A stretch of 64,000 bases of DNA from CBINFS01 sp966250015 (lineage in GTDB: Bacteria > Bacteroidota > Rhodothermia > Rhodothermales > DASSAV01): NCBI GenBank assembly GCA_966250015.1, contig CBINFS010000010.1, positions 62,001 through 126,000 of the forward strand, given 5' to 3'. The notes under the pieces are model-generated. The model ran no database searches, was not told where the DNA came from, and saw nothing but the letters and a program-made list of their open reading frames with translations. Below are positions 9,086 through 18,078 of the stretch, piece by piece. Numbering within the stretch: position 1 is the first letter of the stretch; each line of letters begins with the position of its first letter. A program made the translations under genes and the position numbers.

Positions 9086-9901
9086 TTACCAGCCCCCGCT
9101 CGCTCCACCTCCGCCGAAGCTTCCTCCTCCACCGCCGAAGCCGCCAAATCCGCCTCCACCGAAGCCGCCACCGCCAAAACCACCAAAACCGCCGCCGCCG
9201 AAGCCGCCACCACGACCAAAATCGCCGCCGCCCCAAATGATCACGGGGGGCAACCCGGTCCGTCTCCGGTACTTGCGTCCTCCATTCCCTCCTCCGCCGC
9301 CCCTTCTCGACGAAAGAATGAAAAACATGATGATCATCAGGATGAATACCGTGGCGAAGTCGATGCCCCCATCGCCACGTCCGGAGCCGGGCACTTTCTC
9401 AGCGGTATACTCACCCCGTGCGGCCAGAATCAACGCGTCGACGGCGCCCGACAACCCCTCGTAGAATCGTCCTTCACGGAATCTCGGCACCATGATCTGC
9501 CGGCGGATCTGGCTTGCCGTCGCGTCGGTGATCACGCCCTCCATTCCGTATCCCGTTGCGATCGCAATTTGACGATCGTCCCGGGATATCAAAATGACCA
9601 CGCCATTGTCGTGCTCCGCCTGGCCTACCTGCCACGCTCTGCCCAGCTCGACCGCGTACAACATGGGGTCGGCGTCCCCGAGGTCCGGCAGGGTGACGAT
9701 TACGATCTGCGTGGAGGTGGTGTCGGCGTAGCCGGCGAGCTTCTGTTCGAGCATTTGCTCCTCGCTCGGCGACAACATGTCGGCACGATCGGTAACCCAC
9801 CGGCCTGAAGGCGGAATAACGTCGACACGCTGGGCCCTTACTTCGGGACTTAACGACAGCCCCAGAAGAACGGTGAAAAAAACTGACGTAAAACGCGACA
9901 C
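9086..9901 (-). CDS. TPM-domain (YgcG-type) exported protein with glycine-rich tail
   Basis: 271 residues starting with GTG at 9901; no other in-frame start precedes the signal peptide (residues 1-23, ending VRAQR). Residues about 27-165 are a TPM domain (VTDRADMLSPSEEQMLEQKL; GVVILISRDDRQIAIATGYG; ITDATASQIRR). A membrane segment follows (FATVFILMIIMFFIL, about 180-195). The C-terminal 60 residues are almost only Gly, Phe and Trp (GGGGFGGFGGGGFGG), ending in ASGGW. This is the standard architecture of the partner of LemA, whose gene ends 9 bp upstream. The family has been linked to photosystem repair in plants and to envelope function in bacteria; the biochemical activity is unsettled. Confidence 0.93.
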   Translation of the reverse strand: MSRFTSVFFTVLLGLSLSPEVRAQRVDVIPPSGRWVTDRADMLSPSEEQMLEQKLAGYADTTSTQIVIVTLPDLGDADPMLYAVELGRAWQVGQAEHDNGVVILISRDDRQIAIATGYGMEGVITDATASQIRRQIMVPRFREGRFYEGLSGAVDALILAARGEYTAEKVPGSGRGDGGIDFATVFILMIIMFFILSSRRGGGGGNGGRKYRRRTGLPPVIIWGGGDFGRGGGFGGGGFGGFGGGGFGGGGFGGFGGGGGSFGGGGASGGW

Positions 9902-9910
9902 GCGAAAATC

Positions 9911-10513
9911 TCAGAAGTTGAACTGAACGTCCGGTGCCTGCTCGGCGCCGGCTTCAGCTTCAAAAGGTACGCGCCGGTCAAAACCGGTGAAGGCAGCGAC
10001 GATGTTGGCGGGGAAACGACGAACGGACGTATTGTACTCTTGAACCGCTGCATTGTAATCCCGTCGCGCCACACTGATACGGTTCTCCGTACCCTCGAGC
10101 TGATCCTGTAGCGTCAGGAATGCCTCGGTTGCTCGGAGCTGCGGGTACGCCTCGGCCACGACCAGTAGCCGCCCGAGCGACCTTCCAAGCTCAGCCTGCG
10201 CTTCCTGGTACGCCCGCATCTTTTCAGGATCGTCGAGATCGTCAGCGCTGATGTTGATCGAAGTAGCGCGTGCACGGGCGTTGACGACGTCCTCCAGTGT
10301 GCTACGCTCAAACTCGGCAGCACCCTCAACCGTGCTCACCAGATTGGGTACGAGGTCGGCACGCCGTTGATAGTTGTTCTGGACGTCTGCCCAGGCCTGC
10401 TCAACACGCTCATCCTGTGCGACGAGGTTGTTGTACGTACCGCATCCGGCGCAACCGGCAAAACCGACAAGGAGAAGAACAATCACAAGAATAATTGCAC
10501 CTGTGCTACGCAT
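9911..10513 (-). CDS. LemA family protein
   Basis: A 200-residue protein from the ATG at 10513; a start at 10567 would add 18 residues before the hydrophobic segment and looks unlikely. Membrane segment at residues 5-23 (IILVIVLLLVGFAGCAG), possibly a lipoprotein signal at Cys20 or Cys23. The LemA core follows: YNNLVAQDERVEQAWADVQN, QRRADLVPNLVSTV, ATEAFLTLQDQLEGTENRI, and a near-terminal FPANIVAAFTGF. LemA proteins form helical bundles in the envelope and are nearly always encoded beside TPM proteins, as here (9 bp apart). It is the first gene of a three-gene cluster. Confidence 0.94.
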   Translation of the reverse strand: MRSTGAIILVIVLLLVGFAGCAGCGTYNNLVAQDERVEQAWADVQNNYQRRADLVPNLVSTVEGAAEFERSTLEDVVNARARATSINISADDLDDPEKMRAYQEAQAELGRSLGRLLVVAEAYPQLRATEAFLTLQDQLEGTENRISVARRDYNAAVQEYNTSVRRFPANIVAAFTGFDRRVPFEAEAGAEQAPDVQFNF

Positions 10514-10670
10514 ATTACCACGGGTAAAGTTCAAAAGGCAGGTTTCAGTCGGCCTACCGTACCGCACTTCCTACTTCCTCTTCACCCCTGGTTCTGCACG
10601 GCAGGCGAACTGTATGGCGGCTTACGATCAGAAGTGCCGTGTGTTTCGCGCCTGTCCACCGCCTACCCGT

Positions 10671-13385
10671 TCAGGAAGTAATTTCGGCGTACCCCGTGGC
10701 CTGTGTTTTTGCCGTCGTTTGCGCTGCCACGGCGTTGCCAACTGTTCTCAGCAGTTCCCGCCGATCGAGGGGCTTCGTCAGATAACCCGCATAGCCGCCG
10801 GCTCGGTACTCCGCCTCGGCGCCGGGAAGTTGGATGGCATCCATCACGACGACGGGCAAGCCCTGCACCAGCTCCAGCAACGATTCCACTTCTCCACGGT
10901 TCGTGGTGTGACTGTCGGCCAGAAGCACATCGTAGCAATGAACACCTATTTCCTTTTTGGCCTCTCCGATCGTTTTAACGGCACGGACGTGGAAAAATGA
11001 CCCGAGCATGTACTCGATGATTCGATGAGACTCGATGCTCTCATCGAGCACGAGGATTCGTGGCCGTTTCCGGGGCTTCCCACTGTCACCCTCGACCGAC
11101 AGCGGTATTGTAACCGTAAACGTGGTGCCGCTGTCACGTTCGGAATCCACGGAGACGTGCGCGTCCATGAGGTCGAGCAGCCTCTTGCAAACTGCCAGAC
11201 CAATCCCTGTGCCTTCAAAGGCGCGACTTCTCCCGATGCTTTCCTGGTTGAACGCATCGAAAAGGTAAGGCAGATGTTCTTTTGCGATGCCGACGCCGGT
11301 GTCGATCACCCGGAGCACGGCAGCGTCATCCGTGCCGTCCAGCTCCACCACTACGCCGCCCGTCTTCGTAAACTTGATCGCATTGTCCACAAGGTGATGG
11401 ACGGCGCGACGCAAGGCGTCGAGATCCTGGAAAACGACCATCTCAGGCCGCAGCACGTTCATTCGCAGGAAAAGGCCCTTATTTGCCGCCAGAGGTTCGA
11501 GTGTTTTGACGACCTCCGCCACCTCGTCTGCAACGTTGAACAAACGTGGCGTCACGTTGACGTTGTCCGACTCCAGGCAGGCGAGGTCGAGCAGGGTATT
11601 GACCGTTTGAATCAGGCGATCGCCGTTTCGCTCGATGATGTCCACGAACTCGCCAAGCGCATCGGGGGCTTCCATGCGAATGATCTGCGATGCCCCGATG
11701 ATGCCGGTAAGCGGCGTCCGAAACTCATGGTTCAGATTGTCCAGCACGGCAGTCCGAAGGCGTTCGTAGCGAACTTCCTGTTCTTTTGCTTCGTGAGCCT
11801 TCGAGATAGCCTCCCTCGCTTCCTCTCTAACCCTCCGTAGCTCGGTGGTGTCGATTCCAAACGAGACGATCAAGTAGGGCTCGCCGTTTTTATTTGCCAC
11901 AGGGTAGAACACACGCCTGAAATGACGCGTACTGCGCCCACCGTCCTCGGCAAGGACTTCCTCAAACTCCACGGGTTCACCTTCGGTTATCACCTTTTTC
12001 CTGAAGTTGCGACGGCGGAGCGCCACTTCAGGGTGTAGATTGAGGTATTTGCAATACTCGATATCCGTTTTCCCGACGAGCCACTCCCGCACTTCTTTCT
12101 CTTTAGCGACCTGAGGATTGACGTATACATACTCACCCCGGGGCGTCAGTACCGACACTTCGACCGGGACGTGTTCGATTACCGTTCGATGAAAATCCTC
12201 GAACAGACGCGTCTCGTCCGCTTCGTCGGATCGATCGAGCAGGATGGCGGCAACGCAAGACCTGCCCGATTCTTCTATCCGGTTGAGGTGGCATTCCAGC
12301 GGGAGCGACCCTCCACCTGCCCTGTTCACCACCCCTTTCAAAAAAACGGATCCTCCTTCATCGAGTCGTTCCAGAATGTTTTCTTTGGAATCTTCGGTCT
12401 CGGGACTCGAAATGTGATCGAAAAGGCTCGTCTTCTTGATCTCACGCTGGGTCGTCCCAAACAGGGTGGCGGCCGCCCGATTGATGACCCTGATCCGCAG
12501 GTCGCCGTCTAGCAGCAGAGCGGGAACGGCCAATCCCGCGAAGAAGGCGTCGCTTGAGGCTGACTTACGAATGATCGTTTTGGTTGACGCTTCTCTCCGT
12601 CGAAAGGCTATCCAGCATGCCGCAAGAAGCACCAAGAGCGCCGGCGCCCACCACCATACAGGGACCGACGCGATGCGCTGGATGGGAGCAAGGTCTTCGG
12701 GCGAGCGAAGGTAAACCTGGTATGGAATCTCGTCCCCGTCCAGATCTTTTTTCGTAAACAGCACACCCCGTACCTGGAGCCGGTCGCCCAACGTGACGTC
12801 AGAGAGAGCAGGCAAACCATCAATACTCCTCACCGCTATGGGGCCGCCGGAACGGCTGAGTACGACGTAGGCGCCCTCGGCATCTTCGCTCATCCGTACG
12901 ACACGCCCGGTGAACGACACGAGAAGCCCATGGTGCGCTGCAAGGTCGATCTGATCCTCGGGAATGGCAACCGGCTCAGCGGTATCCCCGGAATCCCGCC
13001 GGACCTGGTGCGACATGACGAGCAGCCTCAGTTCTCCTTCCGTCTGTTCGACCGTACCTTTGGCGACGACGTAGTCCCCCACCTTCAGGAGCGTGTCCGG
13101 ATTCGGAAGGAGAAGGTCGATGGCGGCCGTCTCATCCTGGATGTGCAGCGCATCCGGTTGTCCTTTTTTCCCTTCCGTCCGCAGCGTCACCTGCCCGGCC
13201 ACGGTCAGCACCTTGCCCACCCCGTCGCTGTCGCTTGCAACTTCAGCGACACGCTGAATAGGCGTAATGTGCGAATCCGTCGACCCTTCGATGCAAGCGC
13301 CGAGGCCGGGAAGAAGGAACAGAAACGCTAATACACGAAAATTCGGACTTATAAAGAGGCGCCGGAAAGCCTTTGATAGGGCCAT
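10671..13385 (-). CDS. Hybrid sensor histidine kinase with two OB-like sensor domains
   Basis: 904 residues. The N-terminus looks like a lipoprotein or signal-anchor (FLFLLPGLGAC, Cys31). Residues about 41-130 and 145-235 look like two consecutive OB-fold domains (KVLTVAGQVTLRT...VGDYVVAKGTVEQ; GLLVSFTGRVVRM...GDRLQVRGVLF). A membrane segment follows at 241-262 (VPVWWWAPALLVLLAACWIAF). Two PAS-like domains (about 280-385 and 395-515) lead into HisKA with phospho-acceptor His553 (NHEFRTPLTG), a HATPase domain (DNAIKFT, DTGVGI, GTGIGLAVCKRLL) and a C-terminal receiver domain (about 785-895) with Asp in LLADSHTT and Lys in YLTKPLD. The second acidic residue of the receiver is DES rather than DD, and the usual Thr/Ser region reads VVMDA, so phosphotransfer may be unusual. 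No response regulator lies next to it. Confidence 0.9.
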   Translation of the reverse strand: MALSKAFRRLFISPNFRVLAFLFLLPGLGACIEGSTDSHITPIQRVAEVASDSDGVGKVLTVAGQVTLRTEGKKGQPDALHIQDETAAIDLLLPNPDTLLKVGDYVVAKGTVEQTEGELRLLVMSHQVRRDSGDTAEPVAIPEDQIDLAAHHGLLVSFTGRVVRMSEDAEGAYVVLSRSGGPIAVRSIDGLPALSDVTLGDRLQVRGVLFTKKDLDGDEIPYQVYLRSPEDLAPIQRIASVPVWWWAPALLVLLAACWIAFRRREASTKTIIRKSASSDAFFAGLAVPALLLDGDLRIRVINRAAATLFGTTQREIKKTSLFDHISSPETEDSKENILERLDEGGSVFLKGVVNRAGGGSLPLECHLNRIEESGRSCVAAILLDRSDEADETRLFEDFHRTVIEHVPVEVSVLTPRGEYVYVNPQVAKEKEVREWLVGKTDIEYCKYLNLHPEVALRRRNFRKKVITEGEPVEFEEVLAEDGGRSTRHFRRVFYPVANKNGEPYLIVSFGIDTTELRRVREEAREAISKAHEAKEQEVRYERLRTAVLDNLNHEFRTPLTGIIGASQIIRMEAPDALGEFVDIIERNGDRLIQTVNTLLDLACLESDNVNVTPRLFNVADEVAEVVKTLEPLAANKGLFLRMNVLRPEMVVFQDLDALRRAVHHLVDNAIKFTKTGGVVVELDGTDDAAVLRVIDTGVGIAKEHLPYLFDAFNQESIGRSRAFEGTGIGLAVCKRLLDLMDAHVSVDSERDSGTTFTVTIPLSVEGDSGKPRKRPRILVLDESIESHRIIEYMLGSFFHVRAVKTIGEAKKEIGVHCYDVLLADSHTTNRGEVESLLELVQGLPVVVMDAIQLPGAEAEYRAGGYAGYLTKPLDRRELLRTVGNAVAAQTTAKTQATGYAEITS

Positions 13386-13578
13386 ATCTACTCCTGCATT
13401 CCAGAAGCCGCTTCGCTTGCTGCGTTACGTCTGCTCGTCGATGACATTATACATAACGTCGATATCGACCAAAGTCGCAGAACCTTGAACGGCCGGAATA
13501 ATTCGACGCAGGAATACTCAAAGAAGAAAGGCGAGAGAAACCGCTTTGGAGGTGTAGGTTCGTTTCAGAGCGACGTGG

Positions 13579-14127
13579 TTATTGGGAGTCGTCTACGATG
13601 CGAAAAAGCCTGCGTTGGTCTGCCATGACGGCTTGCAGGATATTACGAAGGCTCCCCCTTACCCGAGCAATGACGAGGTTTTCATCGTCGAGGGCAAGCA
13701 GATAGAGGTCCCGCACGTCGCCTCGTCGCTCATTATAGAAGAGCCAGACGGCGCCGTCTTCCTCGCGTGCTTTTACGGCAAGCTGCCAGCCGTCCTTTTC
13801 GAAGCGCTCCAGGCGTTCAAGCTCGACGCCATCGACCGTATGGAGACCTTCCACGTTGTAGACGCCCACCTGGACTCTTCGGATGTTGCGAATAAGGTCC
13901 CGTGCGAGCTGCGCCTCTTCGTCGGGCACAAGTCCCGCTATCCAGGTCAGCGTTTGCATGGAAAGTGGGCCGACGCTGACTACGACCTGCCGATCGAACC
14001 GTGCATCCGGGTATTGATCCTCGATCGAACGCCTCATGTGAGCGATCTCGCGTGAATACAAACACCCGGAAAACAGGAAGGCACAACCGGCGATTACCCA
14101 GGTTATCAATCTGGTATAGGAAAACAT
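13579..14127 (-). CDS. DUF4252-like lipoprotein
   Basis: 182 residues with a lipoprotein signal (CAFLFSGC, Cys21). The rest is one alpha/beta domain ending in VIARVRGSLRNILQAVMAD, which resembles DUF4252 (a central LERFEKDGWQLAVKAREEDG followed by a beta strand and the LVIARVRG region). It is the last of four same-strand genes: ECF sigma, anti-sigma, DUF4252, DUF4252, and starts 30 bp after the previous one ends. DUF4252 proteins recur beside ECF sigma factors in Bacteroidota; their function is unknown. Confidence 0.75.
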   Translation of the reverse strand: MFSYTRLITWVIAGCAFLFSGCLYSREIAHMRRSIEDQYPDARFDRQVVVSVGPLSMQTLTWIAGLVPDEEAQLARDLIRNIRRVQVGVYNVEGLHTVDGVELERLERFEKDGWQLAVKAREEDGAVWLFYNERRGDVRDLYLLALDDENLVIARVRGSLRNILQAVMADQRRLFRIVDDSQ

Positions 14128-14157
14128 CGTAAGACCGTGGTCAAATTTTGCGAAAGA

Positions 14158-14724
14158 TCAGTACCGGGATGAGCGCCTGCCCGTACGACGGTCCAGGTCG
14201 TCGATGTTGAACCGGCTACCAATACGGCCGATCTCCTCGGGGTCAATGTCCCCGACGATGTTGATGAAGATCGTATCATCCTCGCCCGAGGCAATGGCCA
14301 TCACGACGAGCCCCGCAATGGCGTCATCCTGAACGTTGATGTACATGTCCACGCGATCGCCCTCTTCGCGGACCCGTGCGACAGTTTCCCATCCCCGTGC
14401 TTCCAGGCGTTTCCCCAACTCCGACGCATTCCGTTCGATCTTCCCGTACTGCGACGGGGGCAACGTGTAGCCCCGGACGTATATCCCTTTGAGCCGGTTC
14501 AATACGTTTGCAAAATCCGGGTCCTCATTTCGAGAGGCTTCGGCAACGAGCCTCAGCAGAGCACCATGAATGTTCACCTCGATGCGGGCTTCGGAATCAA
14601 ACCAGCGGTCGATTTCCGCAAAATCGACGAAGCCGGGGTCGTTGCGAAGCTGGTTCTGCGCACGAGCGACCCCGGGCAGTCCGGAAACGAGAAGGAACAA
14701 TAAGAAATAATGTACCCACTTCAT
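14158..14724 (-). CDS. DUF4252 exported protein
   Basis: 188 residues from the ATG at 14724, chosen because a good ribosome site (AAGAGGT) lies 7 nt upstream and a signal peptide follows (HYFLLFLLVSGLPGVARAQ). The frame is open further upstream to 14946, but that part overlaps the anti-sigma gene in another frame. The mature part matches DUF4252: DFAEIDRWFD, a Val-Asn-Ile-His-Gly strand, LEARGWETVARVREEGD and IAGLVVMAIASGEDDTIF. The Arg/Ser-rich tail (RRTGRRSSRY) is unusual. The gene starts 10 bp after the anti-sigma stop, so the two are probably translated from one mRNA. Confidence 0.85.
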   Translation of the reverse strand: MKWVHYFLLFLLVSGLPGVARAQNQLRNDPGFVDFAEIDRWFDSEARIEVNIHGALLRLVAEASRNEDPDFANVLNRLKGIYVRGYTLPPSQYGKIERNASELGKRLEARGWETVARVREEGDRVDMYINVQDDAIAGLVVMAIASGEDDTIFINIVGDIDPEEIGRIGSRFNIDDLDRRTGRRSSRY

Positions 14725-14734
14725 GGTGGACCTC

Positions 14735-15304
14735 TTAATCCTGTGTGGAGTCTTCATTGTGTGGTGAGAGAGCCGACCCGACCGCATCGTGCATCGGCGA
14801 TATAACGTGTTCCTGGAGTATGTCGTCGCGGATGGCAGATCCCGTATTTCGCCCCACCTCGGCCAGGAAGGCCATCGCCCATCGGGCATCTTCCAGCGCC
14901 TGCCGAACCTCGGCAGATTCCTGTTGAGTAGGGCTGCGGGTTCCAAAAAGGGCAGTTCCGACGACGATGGTGAGCAAAACGGCCATTGCTAACGCCGGCT
15001 GCCGAACGTCTAGCCAGACCTCACGCCACCACCCGACGTAATCCCGGACCCTCTGTTTCCTTTCCGCCTTGATCGTACGGGCATAAATTGCGTCGACCAC
15101 GTGCGACGGGCACTCGGGCTGAGGCAGCGTGCGCAGGGTCGCCTGGATTCCATCGGCCAGGTCGACCTGATACCGCCAGTAGGGATCGGCGGCCAGCACT
15201 TCCTTAAACATGGCCTCTTCGTCGGCCGGAAGATCGCCGTCGAGATAAGCCTCGACTCGGCTATCCATCCAGTCACGATCTGGTATGTCAAGCTGTTGTT
15301 TCAC
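14735..15304 (-). CDS. Membrane anti-sigma factor
   Basis: 189 residues: a cytoplasmic N-terminal part (1-100) with DSRVEAYLDGDLPADEEA typical of anti-sigma/zf-HC2-like domains, one membrane segment (about 101-118, LAMAVLLTIVVGTALFG) and a periplasmic tail of about 70 residues. The zinc-binding HxxxCxxC motif of classical ZAS proteins is absent (only one Cys), so it is a non-zinc variant. The first 17 bp overlap the end of the ECF sigma gene, which indicates translational coupling and identifies its partner. The downstream DUF4252 proteins are candidates for the periplasmic signal or output. Confidence 0.88.
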   Translation of the reverse strand: MKQQLDIPDRDWMDSRVEAYLDGDLPADEEAMFKEVLAADPYWRYQVDLADGIQATLRTLPQPECPSHVVDAIYARTIKAERKQRVRDYVGWWREVWLDVRQPALAMAVLLTIVVGTALFGTRSPTQQESAEVRQALEDARWAMAFLAEVGRNTGSAIRDDILQEHVISPMHDAVGSALSPHNEDSTQD

Positions 15305-15839
15305 GCTCCAATACCTCTTCTAACTGCTTCCGAAGCATTTTTCTGGCTCTATGGAGGTACACCTTGACGGTGTTCAGCGGTAAATCAAGGGCCTCCCCAA
15401 TCTCCTCGTACTTGTGCTCCTGGATTTCTCGCAGGATGACGATACTCCGGTGCGGCTCGGGAAGCCGATCCAGGCACCGCTTCAAATGCACCTGAAAATC
15501 GTTCGACTCCGCATCTTCCTCGGGTGAGGGCGCCCCCGCGTCCGAATCGTTCATCTCGTCGTATTCGCTCGAAAACAAGCCGCGTTGAAGTTGCTGCCTC
15601 CTCAGCATGTCGATGCAAACGTTTCGGGTCACGCGGATCAACCAGGCCGACACCCTGGCCTCATCGATTTTGTCCCGCTGATCCCACAACCTGACGAACA
15701 CCTCCTGCGTGACGTCTTCAGCCAGCACCTGATCCTTCATGTAGTAGCTTGCATACCCCATCACACGATGCCGGTGCTGTTCCACCATCAGCTCAAAAGC
15801 CGAGCGCCGTCGGAAAATGGGGAAACTGAATCCGGACAT
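15288..15839 (-). CDS. ECF-family RNA polymerase sigma factor
   Basis: 183 residues. Region 2 spans about 12-85 (ELMVEQHRHRVMGYASYYMK, LAEDVTQEVFVRLWDQRDKI, WLIRVTRNVCIDMLRR) and region 4 about 115-172 (CLDRLPEPHRSIVILREIQE, YEEIGEALDLPLNTVKVYLHRARKML split as two helices). The linker is acidic. The gene overlaps the anti-sigma gene and opens a four-gene operon with two DUF4252 genes; ECF operons commonly autoregulate, and a perfect palindrome lies 77 bp upstream. Confidence 0.95.
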   Translation of the reverse strand: MSGFSFPIFRRRSAFELMVEQHRHRVMGYASYYMKDQVLAEDVTQEVFVRLWDQRDKIDEARVSAWLIRVTRNVCIDMLRRQQLQRGLFSSEYDEMNDSDAGAPSPEEDAESNDFQVHLKRCLDRLPEPHRSIVILREIQEHKYEEIGEALDLPLNTVKVYLHRARKMLRKQLEEVLERETTA

Positions 15840-16224
15840 CTGGTCTGAGGTAATTCTGGCCCTGGCGATGCATCGTCAACTCGCAGAAAAGACGGACAGG
15901 GGCCGCAAAAGGTTACAGGCCTGCAGGCCTGATGAGAAACATGTGTAAAATCACAACCGGAAACGATTATCGTATTATCCTGTTTATTTTAAGCTTTATC
16001 GAAGCATCATTTGAGCTGCTTCGCCGGATATTTCCATCCTTCCTTCATGGGACCTAAACGAATCTCCTTCTTCCCACGTATGAGGCAGAAGAAGCCTGTC
16101 CGGCCGCCCCTGGACCAGAGTGCTACCTGTTTCAGGTCGGTATGGCAGGGCCTATATTAGAGGTGACCGCAGCGTCTGCATCATCGTGAAACGTGCCGCT
16201 CGATTTTCCTGAGAGAAAAGTGAA
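15840..16224 (+). other. Divergent intergenic region between the sigma operon and the S41 peptidase gene
   Basis: 385 bp with no credible gene. It should hold both divergent promoters. The left third contains the palindrome at 15916-15931, and an AT-rich stretch (about 15960-16010) could hold promoter elements. I could not assign -35/-10 boxes with confidence. Confidence 0.6.
15916..15931. promoter_or_regulatory. Perfect 16-bp palindrome CAGGCCTGCAGGCCTG, possible operator
   Basis: Two head-to-tail copies of the self-complementary octamer CAGGCCTG form a perfect palindrome 77 bp upstream of the sigma-factor start and about 290 bp upstream of the S41 gene. The geometry suits a dimeric regulator, but there is no direct evidence of binding. 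Confidence 0.35.
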
Positions 16225-17886
16225 ATGACCTTTAAGAAAGTTTACATCCTCCCTGCGTTTCTTCTGCTCACGATCGGAATGGCGGTGGGGGTAGAGATCG
16301 ACTCGTTCGTCAACTCGTCCAGTGTCGATCAGTGGGAAAAGCTACAGCAGGCTTTCAACATCGTCAGCCGGCGGTACGTCGACGACGTGGAGATCGACAA
16401 AATCGTCGAACACGCGATAACGGGCATGCTCGAAGAGCTCGACCCCCACTCGACGTACATCTCCGCTTCGGAAATCGACGAGCTCCAGGACGAATACAGG
16501 GGTTCCTTCGGGGGGATTGGGATCTGGTTCGAGGTCCCTGACGATACGGCACGAGTGGTCTCGACCATCACGGACGGTCCGAGTGAAAAGGCCGGTCTGA
16601 TGGCGGGCGACCGCATCATTCAGATCAATGATTCCTCTGCCGTCGGGCTAACTGACCGTCAGCTTCAAAAACGCCTCAAAGGACCGGTTGGAACGAAGGT
16701 CAACGTCACCGTCCGCCGCCCGGGCATTCGTGAACCGATTGACTTCGAGATTACGAGAGCCCGGATCCCCCTCTATACCATCGACGGCGCGTACATGATG
16801 GACGACCGGACGGGCTACATCCGGGTAAGCCGCTTTGCGATGACCACCTACGACGAGTTCCTCGACGCCCTCGAGGAGCTTCAGGCCCAGGGAATGGAAA
16901 GGCTCATGCTCGACCTCCGGTTTAACCCGGGAGGTGTGATGGACGCCGCCATCGAGATGGTCGACGAGATGCTGAGCGGCGGCAAAACAATCGTCTACAC
17001 GAAAAGCCGTCATTCCAGCCTCGAAACCATGTACGAATCGACGGCTGACGGCATTTTCGAAGACAAGCCGGTGATCGTGCTAGTCAATCCCTACTCGGCC
17101 TCTGCCAGTGAGATCGTTGCCGGAGCGCTCCAGGATCACGACCGGGCATTGATCGTCGGCCAACGCACCTTCGGTAAGGGACTGGTGCAGCAGCAGTTCG
17201 CCCTCGACGACGGGAGCGTCCTCCAGCTGACGGTCTCTCGCTACTACACACCGGCGGGGCGCCTCATTCAAACACCCTACGACGACGGCGACCAGCTTTC
17301 GTACTACGAAAACAAATTCCAAACGCTCGAAGACGCCACCTACCATCCCGGCGACTACCTCGAAAGCATACCGGACTCCCTCAAGTTCAAAACCCTCCAC
17401 GGAAGGACGGTGTTTGGCGGCGGTGGGATTCTGCCGGATTACGTCGTCGCGCCTGACACCTCCTCCTTTGCCGCTCTCGTGTCCGCCAACGGCCTCGATG
17501 ACCTGTTCATCCGGGACTGGTTCGAAAAAAACGAACAGCAGCTCCGGGCTCGCTGGGGGGACAATCCCGACCGATTCATTGAGGAATTCCGGATCACGGA
17601 CACCCAATGGCAGGACTTCTTGACCTTCCTCGAGTCGAACGATTTTAACCTCTCGCCAAGTGTGACGTCTCCGGACCCGGAGGCGCTCGCCTTCCCACCG
17701 GCCGAAGTGGAAACGCACCGCACGACGATCGAGACCCGGATGAAGTTCTTCGTTGCCCGGCGGCTCCACGGATTTGAGCGCGCGCTGCCGATTTTTAACG
17801 AGATCGACCCGGTCATCCAGGAAGCGCAAAAGCTCTGGGACCGCGCCGAAGAGTTGATTCAGTTGTCAGCAGCCGCTACTCGATAG
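16225..17886 (+). CDS. S41 family C-terminal processing peptidase (CtpA-like) with PDZ domain
   Basis: 553 residues. An N-terminal hydrophobic segment (about 6-22, YILPAFLLLTIGMAVGV) exports or anchors it. A helical cap with ELDPHSTYIS is followed by a PDZ domain (about 90-175, FGGIGIWFEV; GDRIIQINDSS) and the S41 core (GYIRVSRFAMTTYDEF; LDLRFNPGGVM). The catalytic Ser lies in PYSASASEIVAG and the Lys in GQRTFGKGLVQ. These proteases trim or degrade envelope proteins from their C-termini. The C-terminal ~180 residues form a helical extension common in Bacteroidota S41 proteins. Transcription probably ends at the hairpin at 17911-17945. Confidence 0.95.
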   Translation: MTFKKVYILPAFLLLTIGMAVGVEIDSFVNSSSVDQWEKLQQAFNIVSRRYVDDVEIDKIVEHAITGMLEELDPHSTYISASEIDELQDEYRGSFGGIGIWFEVPDDTARVVSTITDGPSEKAGLMAGDRIIQINDSSAVGLTDRQLQKRLKGPVGTKVNVTVRRPGIREPIDFEITRARIPLYTIDGAYMMDDRTGYIRVSRFAMTTYDEFLDALEELQAQGMERLMLDLRFNPGGVMDAAIEMVDEMLSGGKTIVYTKSRHSSLETMYESTADGIFEDKPVIVLVNPYSASASEIVAGALQDHDRALIVGQRTFGKGLVQQQFALDDGSVLQLTVSRYYTPAGRLIQTPYDDGDQLSYYENKFQTLEDATYHPGDYLESIPDSLKFKTLHGRTVFGGGGILPDYVVAPDTSSFAALVSANGLDDLFIRDWFEKNEQQLRARWGDNPDRFIEEFRITDTQWQDFLTFLESNDFNLSPSVTSPDPEALAFPPAEVETHRTTIETRMKFFVARRLHGFERALPIFNEIDPVIQEAQKLWDRAEELIQLSAAATR

Positions 17887-17910
17887 CCTCCTTAGAACGC
17901 ATCATCTGCA

Positions 17911-17945
17911 CGGCCGGTACGTCGATGCACCAGACGTACCGGCCG
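17911..17945 (+). terminator. Hairpin terminator after the S41 gene
   Basis: A perfect 12-bp stem (CGGCCGGTACGT, 17911-17922, with 17934-17945) and an 11-nt loop lie 25 bp after the stop. The following ATCTTTGATTATT is only moderately T-rich. Confidence 0.7.
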
Positions 17946-18078
17946 CATCTTTGATTATTCTTCCGGAATGCTCAACCAGGCTATCGTTATGGAATTGTAA
18001 GGTTCATTTATTGTAGTCATTGGGGTCACCTGCCCTGGTTGAGTGTCAGTTCAAATCGAATAGTATTTGTTGGTACAG

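Noticed and set aside
9041..9808. 255-codon plus-strand frame, Ala/Thr/Ser-rich
   Set aside because: Artefact of the glycine-codon repeats of the TPM protein on the other strand.
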